Part shown: in pieces, positions 1 through 10,705 of the stretch
How the letters are laid out: each line of letters opens with the position of its first letter
Numbering within the stretch: position 1 is the first letter of the stretch
Assembly: GCA_014529385.2 (NCBI GenBank)
Contig: CM043955.1
Location: 137,599,608-137,663,607 of the forward strand
From: Adiantum capillus-veneris
Taxonomy: Eukaryota > Streptophyta > Polypodiopsida > Polypodiales > Pteridaceae
DNA: 64,000 nt
Reading direction: 5' to 3'
Position numbers and translations under genes: made by a program
Notes under the pieces: model-generated
What the model was told of the DNA's origin: nothing
What the model saw: the letters and a program-made list of their open reading frames with translations, nothing else
The model's database searches: none

Positions 1-1327
1 AGACATTGTACAATACAATTCTTTGTGTTCCTTCAAGACGAGCAAGTGCAATGAAGATGGAAGCTTCATACACCAAGCAAAACACTTAATCAAACACAAC
101 TTGAATTATCCTCGTTCTCAGACCCAAGACCTCACACACCTTCGAAGATGGTGAGAGCTAGCAGGGTATGAGAGTAGATTGAGAGGAAAAAGAAGTATCT
201 TACGAGAAAGAAGTACATCTCCTCACATAATCACTCATATTAGCATAGCTTAGCTTAGTAATTAGCTTGGTAGAGAAGATGAGCATGCATTGAATCTTGG
301 CTCTTGGTTGGATTTGCATCCACATGCCAAGAGAGTGTTGATGTAGGCTTCTATCTCACAAGCTTGGAGTAGGTGATGAGCTCTCCATTAAAGCTTGGGA
401 GGAGATAGAGTATTTTCCCTTCACACATGGTCAAGTGTGAGAGTGTGTGTGTCAATGCCAAGCAAAAATCAGCCCCCTCTCTCTCTTGGGCGAGCCCTAG
501 CTGCTAAGTTAGTCTGGCTTTTGCCTCATTGGACCTCCCCAGGTCAAGCCAATAGGGATTAAGCAGCATAAGTGATAGCCTTCTGACATGTGTCCCCCTT
601 TCCCCTTTTGTGAGAGCTTTAGATAATTAAATAATTAAACTAAACTCTCATTGGACCCCTTTGCCTCCTGGCCAATAGGAATCAGGCAAGCCATGGGGCT
701 CCTGAATGCTCATTGGACCCCTTGGGAGACTGCCCAATAGTCTTCTAGGACACTTAATTCTTATTGGTTTCTTTTATTAAATGTTTTTAAATTAATTAAA
801 CTAGATTTACTCTAGCCTAATTCTCATTGGTCCACTTCAAGGGTCTTCCAATAGGAATTGGGCATACCTTGTGGGCATCTGGCCTAGGGAGCTGACATGT
901 GTCCCTCATTCCCTTTGTGTAAAGGGAGCCTGTGTGTGTGTGTGTGTGGCTTTCTCTCTCATCCCCTAGCTTTGGGGCTCGCCCCCTCCCATGTAGGGAT
1001 GTAGAAAGACTTTTTGGGCACACACTATGCATCCAATTTTCCCTAAGGTTGACCTTTGGACACAACCTTTGAATTTTGGAACCTTAGCATTTTGGAAGTC
1101 TTAATGGGCTGAACCTTAGGGTCTTTTTAGCCCGTTGTTTCACATGGCTCTTTTGCAGATGGCCCCCCCTTTGGATCCCTATTTTCCCTCCTTTGGATCC
1201 CTACTGTGGCCGGTCTGCTAACTTAACCAATATTCTAGCTTTTTCTCCCTTGGCACTTCCCCACATTAAATGATCAGTTTAATATGAGAAAATCATTTAG
1301 GAGAATTAGATATTGATTATTATGACA
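1..1327 (-). repeat. Element A 3' LTR (truncated by window edge)
   Basis: It matches 7317-8643 at a constant offset. It ends in tatgaca, that is TGTCATA at the 5' end on the element strand. By alignment with the other LTR about 264 bases are missing before position 1. A purine-rich tract abuts it at 1328. Confidence 0.95.
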
Positions 1328-1341
1328 TTACCTCTCTCTTG
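1328..1341 (-). promoter_or_regulatory. Element A polypurine tract
   Basis: The minus strand reads AAGAGAGAGGTAA immediately before the TGTCATA start of the 3' LTR. This is the expected place and composition for the plus-strand primer of reverse transcription. Confidence 0.7.
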
Positions 1342-1684
1342 AAATCATAGTCGTCCTCGACTATGGTGTAGAGAAGATAAAGCATATGCATGAGTCCTTT
1401 TCTTAGCGGGTAGAGGATCCCTATGTTACCCTACGACATCATTCCATAATGGATGACGAGTCCATTTGGCGCTTGAGAGCCTGAGGCTGCCGCAAGCATG
1501 TCTGCACATTAGTCCTATCAATCTTCCATAGTAGAGTGACAAGCTCTACTTGGTGTTCGGGAGACGTCGTCTCCGCAAACTTGATCTAAGCATGCATACT
1601 ACTTCATTTTTGTGCACAAATAAAGAAAAAGAGAGTCTTATAAGACAAAAATTTTTGTTCATTTTTAACATTTTGTACATTTGC

Positions 1685-4600
1685 TTACTCTTGGGAAGCA
1701 TTGTAAGCATTGACAAGGTTTAGGTTATCATTTAATTGTATGCCTTGCATCCATCTAGCATCTTCAAAAGGATAATTCTTAAACTTAATAAGATATCGTC
1801 GGATAGTCTTACCGCCTCTTAATACCTTGTCTTCATGTCGGAGAATGGACTCGGGCTGCAGCACCTCCTCGTGGTCCTCGATCTCCGGTGGGTCTTCAAT
1901 AGTTGGTTCTTGAGGTGGCTCTCCTTTGTAAGGCTTTAAGAGGCTCACATGAAAAGCATTGTGTATGAGCCAATGATTGGGCAACTTAAGTTGATAGGCC
2001 ATCTCATTGATTGGCCTAAGAATCTGGAAGGGACCATAGTACCTTTTTGCTAGTTTAGCATAGTACTTTTGGTGGCCCGTAGGATTCTTGCCCGTCGTGT
2101 GTCTTAATCGAGCCTTGGGAAACTTTAACAAGACCCAATCGTTTTCTTTAAAGGCTTGGGCTCTTCTGTGCTTGTCAGCAGCAGCCTTTTGCCTTTGCTG
2201 TGAGATAGAGATAGCATCCTTAATCTTTTGGAAAGATTCTTGTAGGTCTCGGCTATACTCATCTGCAGCGAAGATCTTCCCATGTACCTTAAGTAGCAAG
2301 GGACTTTTTGATCTTCCCTCAATTACCTCGAAAGGTGCTTTTCCTGTAGAAGTATGTACAGTGTTATTGTAAGCATACTCTACTAAGGGTAAGTACTTCT
2401 CCCATTGGGATCTTTGATCTACTTCCGTTACATAGGCTTTTAGTAGATCGAGAATAGTTAGGTTAGCTATTTCACTTTGGCCATCAGTTTGTGGATGATA
2501 GGCCGAAGAGAAGTTTAGCCTTGTTCCTAAATTCTCAAAGAGACCCTTCCAGAAATTACTGGTCATTCTAGGATCTCTATCCGACACTATGGACATTGGC
2601 AAGCCATGGTACTTGAAAATTTGCGAAATGAAGAGGGTTGCCATTTGATGGGCTTTGATAGTCTTTTTGACAGGTATAAAATGAGCTTGTTTACTGAACC
2701 TGTCTACTATCGTCCATATTCCCGTATTCCCATGGATAGACTTAGGCAATCCAAAGATAAAATCCATGGATATGCTCTCCCATGGTGAATTAGGGATTGG
2801 CAAGGGTTGAAGCAATCCAAGTTGCTTCCCTCTATCAAATTTTGTCTTTTGACATACCACACATTTGGAAACATACTCATGTATGTTCACTTTCATGGTA
2901 GGCCAATAGAAATATGTTTCAATTCCCTTTAGGGTAGACTGAATCCCTCTATGCCCCGCATATGGGGGAGCATGAGATTCATACATTACTTTCTCACGTA
3001 GTGAGTTAGTAACGCATAGTCTATTGCCATAGAGAAGATAGCCATCTTGTAAAGTAAATGGTTCTTCTTTCTTCCCTAAGGCAAGGGCTGAAATCACATC
3101 TCTAAAATCGGGATCAATAGCATACTCATCTATCATTAAAGATAGATCATTGTGAGTTGCTATGGAAACCGCATTCACTCTCGGTCGTCTTGAGAGTGCA
3201 TCGGCTACTTGATTATGCTTGCCAGCAATGTGAGCAATATGAAAATGAAATTGCGAAAGGAAATTTGCCCACCTCATTTGTTTGTCGGAGAGCTTGGTCT
3301 GCGTCATGAAGTACTTAAGACTTTGGTGATCCGTTCGCAGAATGAAAGGAGTCCCCAATAAATAGTGCTTCCATGAGTCTAAGGCATGTAGAACTGCAAG
3401 GAGTTCTTTTTCGTATATGCCTAGAGCTTGCTCAACAGGGTCGAGCCTTCGACTCTCATAGCCTATGGCGTGCCCTTCTTGGAGCAAAACAGCCCCAAGG
3501 CAATCACCACAAGCATCACATTGGACCTCAAATGGTTTTGAGAGATCCGGTAGTGTAAGCACAGGTTGAGAGATAAGCTTTTCTTTAAGCTTTTCGAAAG
3601 CATTGTTCTCCTTAGCAGACCACGTATACCTAACATTTTTCTTTGTTAGGTCATGTAATGGTCCCGCAATTTGTGAGAACTTTTCTATGAAGCGTCTATA
3701 GTATGCACACATACCTATAAAGCTTCTTAGTTCATGAAGATTCCTTGGTTTAGGCCATCCTTTTATTACCTCTAACTTGGATGGATCCATTTGGATTCCA
3801 TCTTGAGAGATAATGTGACCTAAATATTGAATCTCTTGCAAGAAAAATTCACTTTTCTTTCGATTAACATAAAGTTTATTCTCTCTTAAAACTTGAAATA
3901 TTACCTGGAGGTGTTGCTTATGTTCCTCTAATGAATTAGAGTAGATGATAATATCATCAAAGAACACTCCAGTGAAGGTTCGATGAGGTCTGAACAGCTT
4001 CTCCATCAAGCGGTTAAATGTGGCTGGTGCATTAGTCAAGCCAAAAGGCATGACAATGTATTCGTAAAGACCAAATGTAGTACGAAATGCGGTCTTTACA
4101 ATGTCTTGATCAACTATCCTTATTTGATGATAGCCACTTTTTAGGTCAATCCTACTGAAGTAGGTCGATCCTTGTAGCTTATCAAATAGGTCTTCTACCC
4201 GTGGAACGGGAAACCTATTCTTGATAGTGATCCTATTTAGTGCTCTATAGTCGACACACATACGATATGTGCCGTCTTTCTTTTGCACTAATAGCACAGG
4301 TGAGCAAAATGGAGATGAGCTAGGCCTAACCATGCCCTTCTCAATTAACTCATGCACTTGCCGCATAATCTCCTCTTGTTGAGCTTGAGAAACTCTATAA
4401 GGAGGTTTGTTAGGCGGTGAACTTCCTGGAAGAAGTTCAACTGCATGGTCGTCATTACCTCGTTTAGGAGGTAGCTCAGAAGGGATGTCGTCAATAAAGA
4501 CATCTTGAAACCCCTTGAGAAAATTGGATAACTCTAATTCCTTTTGGTTGCTTTTATTTTCTTTTGCTAAAGCATTAGGTTCATTTTGAGAATCTTTAAC

Positions 4601-6634
4601 AAAAATCATGTACACGGAAATAGAGCTCTTTATTGACTTGTTGAAAGCTGGTGTATGTACAATGGGGATGGTGTTACCCATCTCCCTAGCATCTATATAC
4701 ATGTCCTTTTCCCTGAACTTAAAGGAGATTCTCCTTTCAGGAAATTTAACATGGGCAGCCAGACGGTCAAACCATGGTGCCCCTAGGATTACATCCTCAT
4801 GCTTGAGAGGAGAGATAAAGAAATCCTCTTTGTCCACATAGCCTTGGACATGAAGCCTCAATTTCCCGATTAAGGGAGTGACTGAAGCTTCTTGCCCCTT
4901 GAAGGCACTGTCTGCGGGTAGGATATCTCCCATCTCGTAGGATTGTATGCCTAGCTTGGTGGCTAACTCCATAGATATGAAATTGTGAGTAGAACCAGGG
5001 TCAAAGAGAATAAAAGCATCATGTTCTCTTACCTTTCCCCAAGCATGGCATAGAGGAGATCCTTTGTGGTGAGTTTGGTGAATCTCCTCCTCTTGGATTT
5101 CAACCAAAGAAGCTCTAGGAGGATCTTGGCGGTTGTTCTTTTGGGGACAAGCGCGGTACGCATGCCCTTGTTCGCCGCACTTGAAACACCGGTTATCTTT
5201 ACGATAACGCTCAAGCTCTTCAGGAGAGAGTTTATTCTTTCCTTTGTAAACTCCCTTCTCTTTAGCTTTGTTGGAATTGCCCTTAGGAGACTTTTGGACA
5301 TTGTCCTTCCCCTTAGGCTCATTGGAACCTTTGTTTTCCGGGGGCTTATTATTTCTTTTACCCCCCGTTTGGAAATTGATTCGCGAGGCCACCATAGTAT
5401 GGTGTATTACCGCCGATATGGTACGTGGCCTTTGGGAGTTGACATACTCCGCCATTTCTTCGGTTAAGCCCGCACAAAATTGTTGCTTTTGCTCTCCAAA
5501 ATCCAACTTTTTGAAGACAGTGGCTTTGAGTTGTAGGTCCCAAAACTTGTCTACATATTTGTGGATGGATTCATTGGGAGAGAGCTTTAAGCTTCGCCAT
5601 TCTGTGAGTACTTTGTCTTTGGCATCGGTGGCCAAAAACTGCTTCATAATGGAAGCTCTTAAAGCCTTCCATGTTCGTGGAGCTTCACCGTTGGCTCGTA
5701 GGCTAGACCACCATTGTCTGGCGGACTTTTGAAAGTGCATAGCTACATGGCGTAGCTTAGAGGACTCCGTGAATCCCTCATCTCCAAACGCCGCATCGAA
5801 TTGCTGGATAAAGGCCAAAACTTTGTCTGTAGCACCAAAGGTGCCATCATAGGTAAGGAAAGAGATGCTCTTCCCTCCCTCTTTGAATTTCTTCAGCTTG
5901 GACGACCTCTTCCATGCGGCATAGGATTTCCTATGGCCTCTTCTTTTTGATGGTTCAAAAGTTCCACCATCACTTTCTTCAGAAGATGAAGAATTTGAAG
6001 AAGGTGGAGAAGAGGGTGACCTCTTTCTCGCCTTTTTCTTGTCTTGATCTTTGTCGTCTTCACCATAGCTTTCATAAGAGGAAGAGGATAAAGAAGATGG
6101 AGAAGAGGGTGTCCTCTTTCTCGCCTTTTTCTTCTCTTGCTTTTTATCATCCCTCTTTGAATTATGGCGTGGAGAAGAGTGTGATGGTCTTCTCCGCTTT
6201 GGTGGTGATGGAGAGCGTTTAGCCCGCCGTCTTCGTGGAGCCATCTCCGCCGAGGTGGCGGGAGACTCGCTTCTTTCTCGTTCCTTCGGTGGAGGCTCTT
6301 GAGTTCTCCTTTGGGAAGGAGATGCATCATCAAGAAGTAAGTTCTTGAGCCCTTCATATGGATTCTCTTCTTCTTCCCAAATCGGAGAGAGACCTCTTTT
6401 GGTAGTCTCACAAGGAGGCTTCCTAGGTGTTCTCTCGTCATGGTGATGAGCTTGGAGAATCCCGTGAGCACGGAGCTGCCGTTGCACTTCACTTTGGAGA
6501 GATGGATTGCCCATGGCTTGTTGAAGCCTAGAAACAAGATAATTAACAAGCATTGAAGCATCATTAGTAGCTCGCTCATGAGCAAAATCAAAGTTATCAA
6601 CATTAATTTCACTCTCTTTAATATTGTCAGCCAT
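1685..6634 (-). CDS. Gag-Pol polyprotein of element A, intact, with chromodomain
   Basis: A single 1649-residue ORF encodes every protein needed for replication. Domains in order: a Ser/Arg/Lys-rich N-terminal region (about 105-235); Gag capsid (about 255-400); a CCHC zinc knuckle at C483, C486, H491 and C496; a retropepsin with DPGSTH at D545; reverse transcriptase (about 740-930) with FFDD at 891-894; RNase H with D1040, E1075/E1077, D1102 and D1145; an integrase zinc module at H1221, H1228, C1258 and C1261; a DD35E core at D1291, D1352 and E1388; and a chromodomain-like tail (about 1594-1640). Gag and Pol share one frame, as in many plant chromoviruses. All catalytic residues I checked are present, so the element may be active or only recently silenced. 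The first ATG is used because it lies just downstream of the leader. Confidence 0.95.
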   Translation of the reverse strand: MADNIKESEINVDNFDFAHERATNDASMLVNYLVSRLQQAMGNPSLQSEVQRQLRAHGILQAHHHDERTPRKPPCETTKRGLSPIWEEEENPYEGLKNLLLDDASPSQRRTQEPPPKERERSESPATSAEMAPRRRRAKRSPSPPKRRRPSHSSPRHNSKRDDKKQEKKKARKRTPSSPSSLSSSSYESYGEDDKDQDKKKARKRSPSSPPSSNSSSSEESDGGTFEPSKRRGHRKSYAAWKRSSKLKKFKEGGKSISFLTYDGTFGATDKVLAFIQQFDAAFGDEGFTESSKLRHVAMHFQKSARQWWSSLRANGEAPRTWKALRASIMKQFLATDAKDKVLTEWRSLKLSPNESIHKYVDKFWDLQLKATVFKKLDFGEQKQQFCAGLTEEMAEYVNSQRPRTISAVIHHTMVASRINFQTGGKRNNKPPENKGSNEPKGKDNVQKSPKGNSNKAKEKGVYKGKNKLSPEELERYRKDNRCFKCGEQGHAYRACPQKNNRQDPPRASLVEIQEEEIHQTHHKGSPLCHAWGKVREHDAFILFDPGSTHNFISMELATKLGIQSYEMGDILPADSAFKGQEASVTPLIGKLRLHVQGYVDKEDFFISPLKHEDVILGAPWFDRLAAHVKFPERRISFKFREKDMYIDAREMGNTIPIVHTPAFNKSIKSSISVYMIFVKDSQNEPNALAKENKSNQKELELSNFLKGFQDVFIDDIPSELPPKRGNDDHAVELLPGSSPPNKPPYRVSQAQQEEIMRQVHELIEKGMVRPSSSPFCSPVLLVQKKDGTYRMCVDYRALNRITIKNRFPVPRVEDLFDKLQGSTYFSRIDLKSGYHQIRIVDQDIVKTAFRTTFGLYEYIVMPFGLTNAPATFNRLMEKLFRPHRTFTGVFFDDIIIYSNSLEEHKQHLQVIFQVLRENKLYVNRKKSEFFLQEIQYLGHIISQDGIQMDPSKLEVIKGWPKPRNLHELRSFIGMCAYYRRFIEKFSQIAGPLHDLTKKNVRYTWSAKENNAFEKLKEKLISQPVLTLPDLSKPFEVQCDACGDCLGAVLLQEGHAIGYESRRLDPVEQALGIYEKELLAVLHALDSWKHYLLGTPFILRTDHQSLKYFMTQTKLSDKQMRWANFLSQFHFHIAHIAGKHNQVADALSRRPRVNAVSIATHNDLSLMIDEYAIDPDFRDVISALALGKKEEPFTLQDGYLLYGNRLCVTNSLREKVMYESHAPPYAGHRGIQSTLKGIETYFYWPTMKVNIHEYVSKCVVCQKTKFDRGKQLGLLQPLPIPNSPWESISMDFIFGLPKSIHGNTGIWTIVDRFSKQAHFIPVKKTIKAHQMATLFISQIFKYHGLPMSIVSDRDPRMTSNFWKGLFENLGTRLNFSSAYHPQTDGQSEIANLTILDLLKAYVTEVDQRSQWEKYLPLVEYAYNNTVHTSTGKAPFEVIEGRSKSPLLLKVHGKIFAADEYSRDLQESFQKIKDAISISQQRQKAAADKHRRAQAFKENDWVLLKFPKARLRHTTGKNPTGHQKYYAKLAKRYYGPFQILRPINEMAYQLKLPNHWLIHNAFHVSLLKPYKGEPPQEPTIEDPPEIEDHEEVLQPESILRHEDKVLRGGKTIRRYLIKFKNYPFEDARWMQGIQLNDNLNLVNAYNASQE

Positions 6635-7038
6635 TCTAACAACTTTTAGGTGTAAACTTTTTAGGTGTACTTTGGCACTTCAAGCCCTAGTTGCTACTCC
6701 TCTTTACCCCTTTAGAAAAAGCACTCAAGCTACTGTACCCGCGACTCGAATACCATTAATTGCAAGGAATAGAAGAGAGGGTCTTTCGACACCAAAACAG
6801 CACCGGCTCCTGTCAAGCTTCTAATAGCTCAATAGTGGTTAAGCCGTAGGCAAGCCCCGTAGGACTCCACTATTAAGACCATAGCTCTCGACGGTTATGC
6901 CCCGTTAACTGCACAAAGGCAGGCGCACTGCAAGGCTGAAAAATCCCTATTCTACTTACTCACAGGCAATTAATAATACCAACCATTTGTAGCTAGCTTG
7001 AGGACCTCCCTTCTTGAGCAAGAAAAGAGAAACCTTGA

Positions 7039-7050
7039 GCTCTGATACCA
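7039..7050 (-). promoter_or_regulatory. Element A primer-binding site (initiator tRNA-Met type)
   Basis: The minus strand reads TGGTATCAGAGC, the classic complement of the 3' end of plant initiator tRNA-Met. It sits one base inside the 5' LTR, whose inner end is TTACA at 7052. Confidence 0.93.
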
Positions 7051-7051
7051 A

Positions 7052-8643
7052 TGTAACATTTAATGGCCTAAAATCTTATGTGTAGCGGAAATTAGCATGA
7101 ACATAGTGAGCATTTCATTAGAGTTGATTCCTAATGAGAATTACAAGAGTGCTTGGGTGGAGAGAGCAACAAAAAGCATAACACCTAGTTAGATAGCATC
7201 GACAATACTTTCAAAAGAGAGAGCAATTAAGCTATTGACAACAGTTGAGGACCGGATTTGCATGGAGCCGGTCCCCCCTCCAAAAGGCTTTGTATTATGG
7301 TTTCTCCCATCAAGAGAGACATTGTACAATACAATTCTTTGTGTTCCTTCAAGACGAGCAAGTGCAATGAAGATGGAAGCTTCATACACCAAGCAAAACA
7401 CTTAATCAAACACAACTTGAATTATCCCCGTTCTCAGACCCAAGACCTCACACACCTTCGAAGATGGTGAGAGCTAGCAGGGTATGAGAGTAGATTGAGA
7501 GGAAAAAGAAGTATCTTACGAGAAAGAAGTACATCTCCTCACATAATCACTCATATTAGCATAGCTTAGCTTAGTAATTAGCTTGGTAGAGAAGATGAGC
7601 ATGCATTGAAGCTTGGCTCTTGGTTGGATTTGCATCCACATGCCAAGAGAGTGTTGATGTAGGCTTCTATCTCACAAGCTTGGAGTAGGTGATGAGCTCT
7701 CCATTAAAGCTTGGGAGGAGATAGAGTATTTTCCCTTCACACATGGTCAAGTGTGAGAGTGTGTGTGTCAATGCCAAGCAAAAATCAGCCCCCTCTCTCT
7801 CTTGGGCGAGCCCTAGCTGCTAAGTTAGTCTGGCTTTTGCCTCATTGGACCTCCCCAGGTCAAGCCAATAGGGATTAAGCAGCATAAGTGATAGCCTTCT
7901 GACATGTGTCCCCCTTTCCCCTTTTGTGAGAGCTTTAGATAATTAAATAATTAAACTAAACTCTCATTGGACCCCTTTGCCTCCTGGCCAATAGGAATCA
8001 GGCAAGCCATGGGGCTCCTGAATGCTCATTGGACCCCTTGGGAGACTGCCCAATAGTCTTCTAGGACACTTAATTCTTATTGGTTTCTTTTATTAAATGT
8101 TTTTAAATTAATTAAACTAGATTTACTCTAGCCTAATTCTCATTGGTCCACTTCAAGGGTCTTCCAATAGGAATTGGGCATACCTTGTGGGCATCTGGCC
8201 TAGGGAGCTGACATGTGTCCCTCATTCCCTTTGTGTAAAGGGAGCCTGTGTGTGTGTGTGTGTGGCTTTCTCTCTCATCCCCTAGCTTTGGGGCTCGCCC
8301 CCTCCCATGTAGGGATGTAGAAAGACTTTTTGGGCACACACTATGCATCCAATTTTCCCTAAGGTTGACCTTTGGACACAACCTTTGAATTTTGGAACCT
8401 TAGCATTTTGGAAGTCTTAATGGGCTGAACCTTAGGGTCTTTTTAGCCCGTTGTTTCACATGGCTCTTTTGCAGATGGCCCCCCCTTTGGATCCCTATTT
8501 TCCCTCCTTTGGATCCCTACTGTGGCCGGTCTGCTAACTTAACCAATATTCTAGCTTTTTCTCCCTTGGCACTTCCCCACATTAAATGATCAGTTTAATA
8601 TGAGAAAATCATTTAGGAGAATTAGATATTGATTATTATGACA
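7052..8643 (-). repeat. Element A 5' LTR (complete, about 1.59 kb)
   Basis: It is bounded by TG and CA: on the plus strand it starts tgtaacatt and ends tatgaca. It is nearly identical to the left copy, and the primer-binding site abuts its inner end. It contains a short (TG)9 run near 8247-8264, of the same length in both LTRs. It should carry the element's promoter, but I did not identify a TATA box with confidence. Confidence 0.95.
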
Positions 8644-9225
8644 GCATATATCACTTTAGCACACACTAGTGATTGTACCCATTGTTGGGCTTGTGACTCA
8701 TGGTGCGACTATGCCCTCCAGGCTGGCACCACACTTGATCCATAGATCACCAACCCTACATGCTTGTCTATTGATCACTAACCCTATCATCCCTCTTGCA
8801 ACCACCCCGGAACAAGTCGCATAGGCAATGACTGCAGGGATTCCAACCTTGCAAGAGAGAGAGGGAGAAGAAGACACATTTTAAACATCACAAGAGACAT
8901 TCAATGAGAGAGACAGAGCAACGGAATTACCTTCTGCAACTTGTGGCCTTTTGATTCCTTTATCCTCTTTATCCTAAAGTTTTCACCTTCAAATCATTGT
9001 TCATCCCACTTTAAAGCATTTTTCATATTCAAAACAAAATGGGGGTCTCTACTCCCAAAAAGAACAAACTCTCTGTAATAATCCACTACACCAATGGTTT
9101 AGCTCTCTCTTTCCTTACATAAATATTTTTAAGAGGGCTAAATATAATAAATTAGAAGGTCCTAGAACAAATAAGTTAGTTTATATCGTGAGAGAGTGCA
9201 AAGTCTCATCATGATTTGGAAAGAG
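8644..9225. other. Unassigned sequence flanking element A
   Basis: No coding potential, RNA gene or recognisable repeat was found. Purine-rich patches occur around 8850-8920. It is probably decayed repeat DNA. Confidence 0.5.
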
Positions 9226-9385
<160 letters not shown>

Positions 9386-9467
9386 CCATTGAGCAACATC
9401 TACCTCTCCTTCCATCTTTGGTTAATAAATTCTCCATCTGTGTCCTTTTTAACCCTTTCTTGACAAT

Positions 9468-9686
9468 ATGGCCTCAAAAGCCTTCTCCAACACAACCAAA
9501 TCGGAGGATAAGCTCACTGGCACCATCAACCACAACAAGAAACTCGTGGATGGTAATGTTAACACCCTCTCACAAGACTTTCCAAGATCAAGAAGGAGAT
9601 TAAAGAATGGTACTAAGAGAAGGAAGGACATGAAAAAGAATGCACTACATGGAGACAAGAGGAGGAGGCCATGCAAGAGGCCATAA
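9468..9686 (+). pseudogene. Possible remnant of a small Lys/Arg-rich ORF
   Basis: A 72-codon frame begins MASKAFSNTTKSEDK. Coding-like, charged sequence continues past its stop in other frames to about 9900, as if a longer protein had been frameshifted. I do not recognise a family. It could be a decayed N-terminal Gag region of a retroelement, or chance. There is no other support. Confidence 0.2.
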
Positions 9687-10030
9687 CGTCTTGAATGGCA
9701 CAATGCAAGAGGATATTGATCTCCTCAAAGGAGAAATAGCCTCTCTTCATGATCAAATCATGCACACCATTAAAAAGAAAAGTCTCTCAAGGAGAAGCTA
9801 ACAAAAGCTCACCGAGACCATTGATGGGAAGGTAGAAACCATGATGGGAAGGTAGAAATCATCAAAGAAGGTTGGGTAGAGGTGGCCAAGGAAAACATAA
9901 AAGTGTAGGCCAAAGTAGAAGCACTGACACTAGAAAGTCCTTGTAGTGTACATGTATGTTAGATGTAATCTATAATTGATTTCATTTTAAACCAATCATA
10001 TCATATACTACACTCTACATGCTCCATAAA

Positions 10031-10130
10031 AAAGTAGATTATGAGTTTTTCTTAGGGTAGGCCAAAGTAGAAGCTAAAAAAAAGTAAATTATGAGTTTTT
10101 CTTAGGGTAGGCCAAAGTAGAAGCTAAAAA
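10031..10130. repeat. 50-bp tandem duplication
   Basis: Two direct copies (10031-10080 and 10081-10130) differ at one position near the start. Both contain ttagggtaggccaaagtag. Confidence 0.9.
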
Positions 10131-10199
10131 GAGGAGCTCCTACTTTTGCATATCACCATAGAAGAAGAGAAGATGTGGCACTCCTTGCGCCTCATCATA

Positions 10200-10252
10200 A
10201 ATCTGACTTGTATTGAAAAGAGGAAGGATTGCACACCCGAATTGGGCCAGCT
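10200..10252 (+). mobile_element. Element F 5' LTR, outer fragment (split by element B)
   Basis: The end of this segment (gggccagct) resembles part of the F 3' LTR (ggccaact near 28379-28386). The F LTR sequence resumes at 18278 just after element B. This suggests B inserted into the F 5' LTR. The outer boundary is approximate because the fragment is diverged. Confidence 0.45.
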
Positions 10253-10379
10253 TGTAAGACAAGTGAAGCTAGAGCCTGAGAGTCCACCACCCAACCACCC
10301 ATTATATAGGCATCCCCCTGGCCCTTTGCCCTAGCCCGACCCTGCCCTTGTCTAGTTCGGCCTTGCCGGTGTCCTGACA
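10253..10379 (-). repeat. Element B 3' LTR
   Basis: This is a 127-bp LTR matching 18124-18277. On the element strand it starts TGTCAGGACACCGG, and it abuts the Pol stop codon and polypurine tract. Confidence 0.8.
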
Positions 10380-10560
10380 TTATTCCCCCCTTAAAGAAGA
10401 GTTTTCGTCCTCAAAAACAAAAGTGGGGAACTTCTTCTTAAGAACACTAATGTTTTCCCAAGTGGAATCCTTCATGGATCCAGCTGTTTGGTTGACCGGA
10501 ACACGGTTCCGCAGGAGGTTCAATGAAACCAAGAGCAACATCTTGATTTTCCACATTGTT
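10380..10560 (-). pseudogene. C-terminal Pol remnant of element B (chromodomain end)
   Basis: The minus strand encodes a tail containing STWENISVLKKKFPTF and then FEDENSSLRGE, stopping with TAA directly against the LTR. This matches the usual end of plant chromovirus Pol: the terminal part of the chromodomain (…TWE…L…FP) followed by an acidic DEN tail. Upstream the frame weakens after about 40-50 codons, so only the final segment is recognisable. Stop codon, purine tract and LTR lie in immediate succession, as is common in this group. Confidence 0.75.
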
Positions 10561-10705
10561 GTCCATTTGCAACCAGCTTGTGTTACCGATTCCTATCCTA
10601 TCATTGTGTGTAAACTCCATTTAGAACACACATGAGTATTCAAAACGAGTTATTACACCAAGATGTACCCTAAAGAGTACCTCTTTCCACTTTCCATGAA
10701 AGTAA

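Larger units (their letters stand above)
1..8643 (-). mobile_element. Element A: young Ty3/gypsy chromovirus-type LTR retrotransposon
   Basis: This is a nearly complete element on the minus strand. It has a 3' LTR (1-1327, whose outer end lies before the window), a 1649-codon Gag-Pol ORF, a primer-binding site and a full 5' LTR (7052-8643). The two LTRs line up at a constant offset of 7316 with no net indel. I found two substitutions over 1327 bases, at 112/7428 and 295/7611. The intact ORF and near-identical LTRs indicate a recent insertion. The target-site duplication cannot be tested because the left end is outside the window. The C-terminal chromodomain-like segment places it in the chromovirus-type Ty3/gypsy group. 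Confidence 0.95.

Noticed and set aside
817-1065. Identical 82-codon frames at 817-1065 and 8133-8381
   Set aside because: They lie at matching places in the two LTRs of element A, so the identity reflects LTR duplication. No domain is present.
5893-6642. 249-codon minus-strand frame overlapping the Gag N-terminus of A
   Set aside because: It is an out-of-frame reading of the Ser/Arg/Lys-rich region, whose biased composition avoids stops. It has no independent support.
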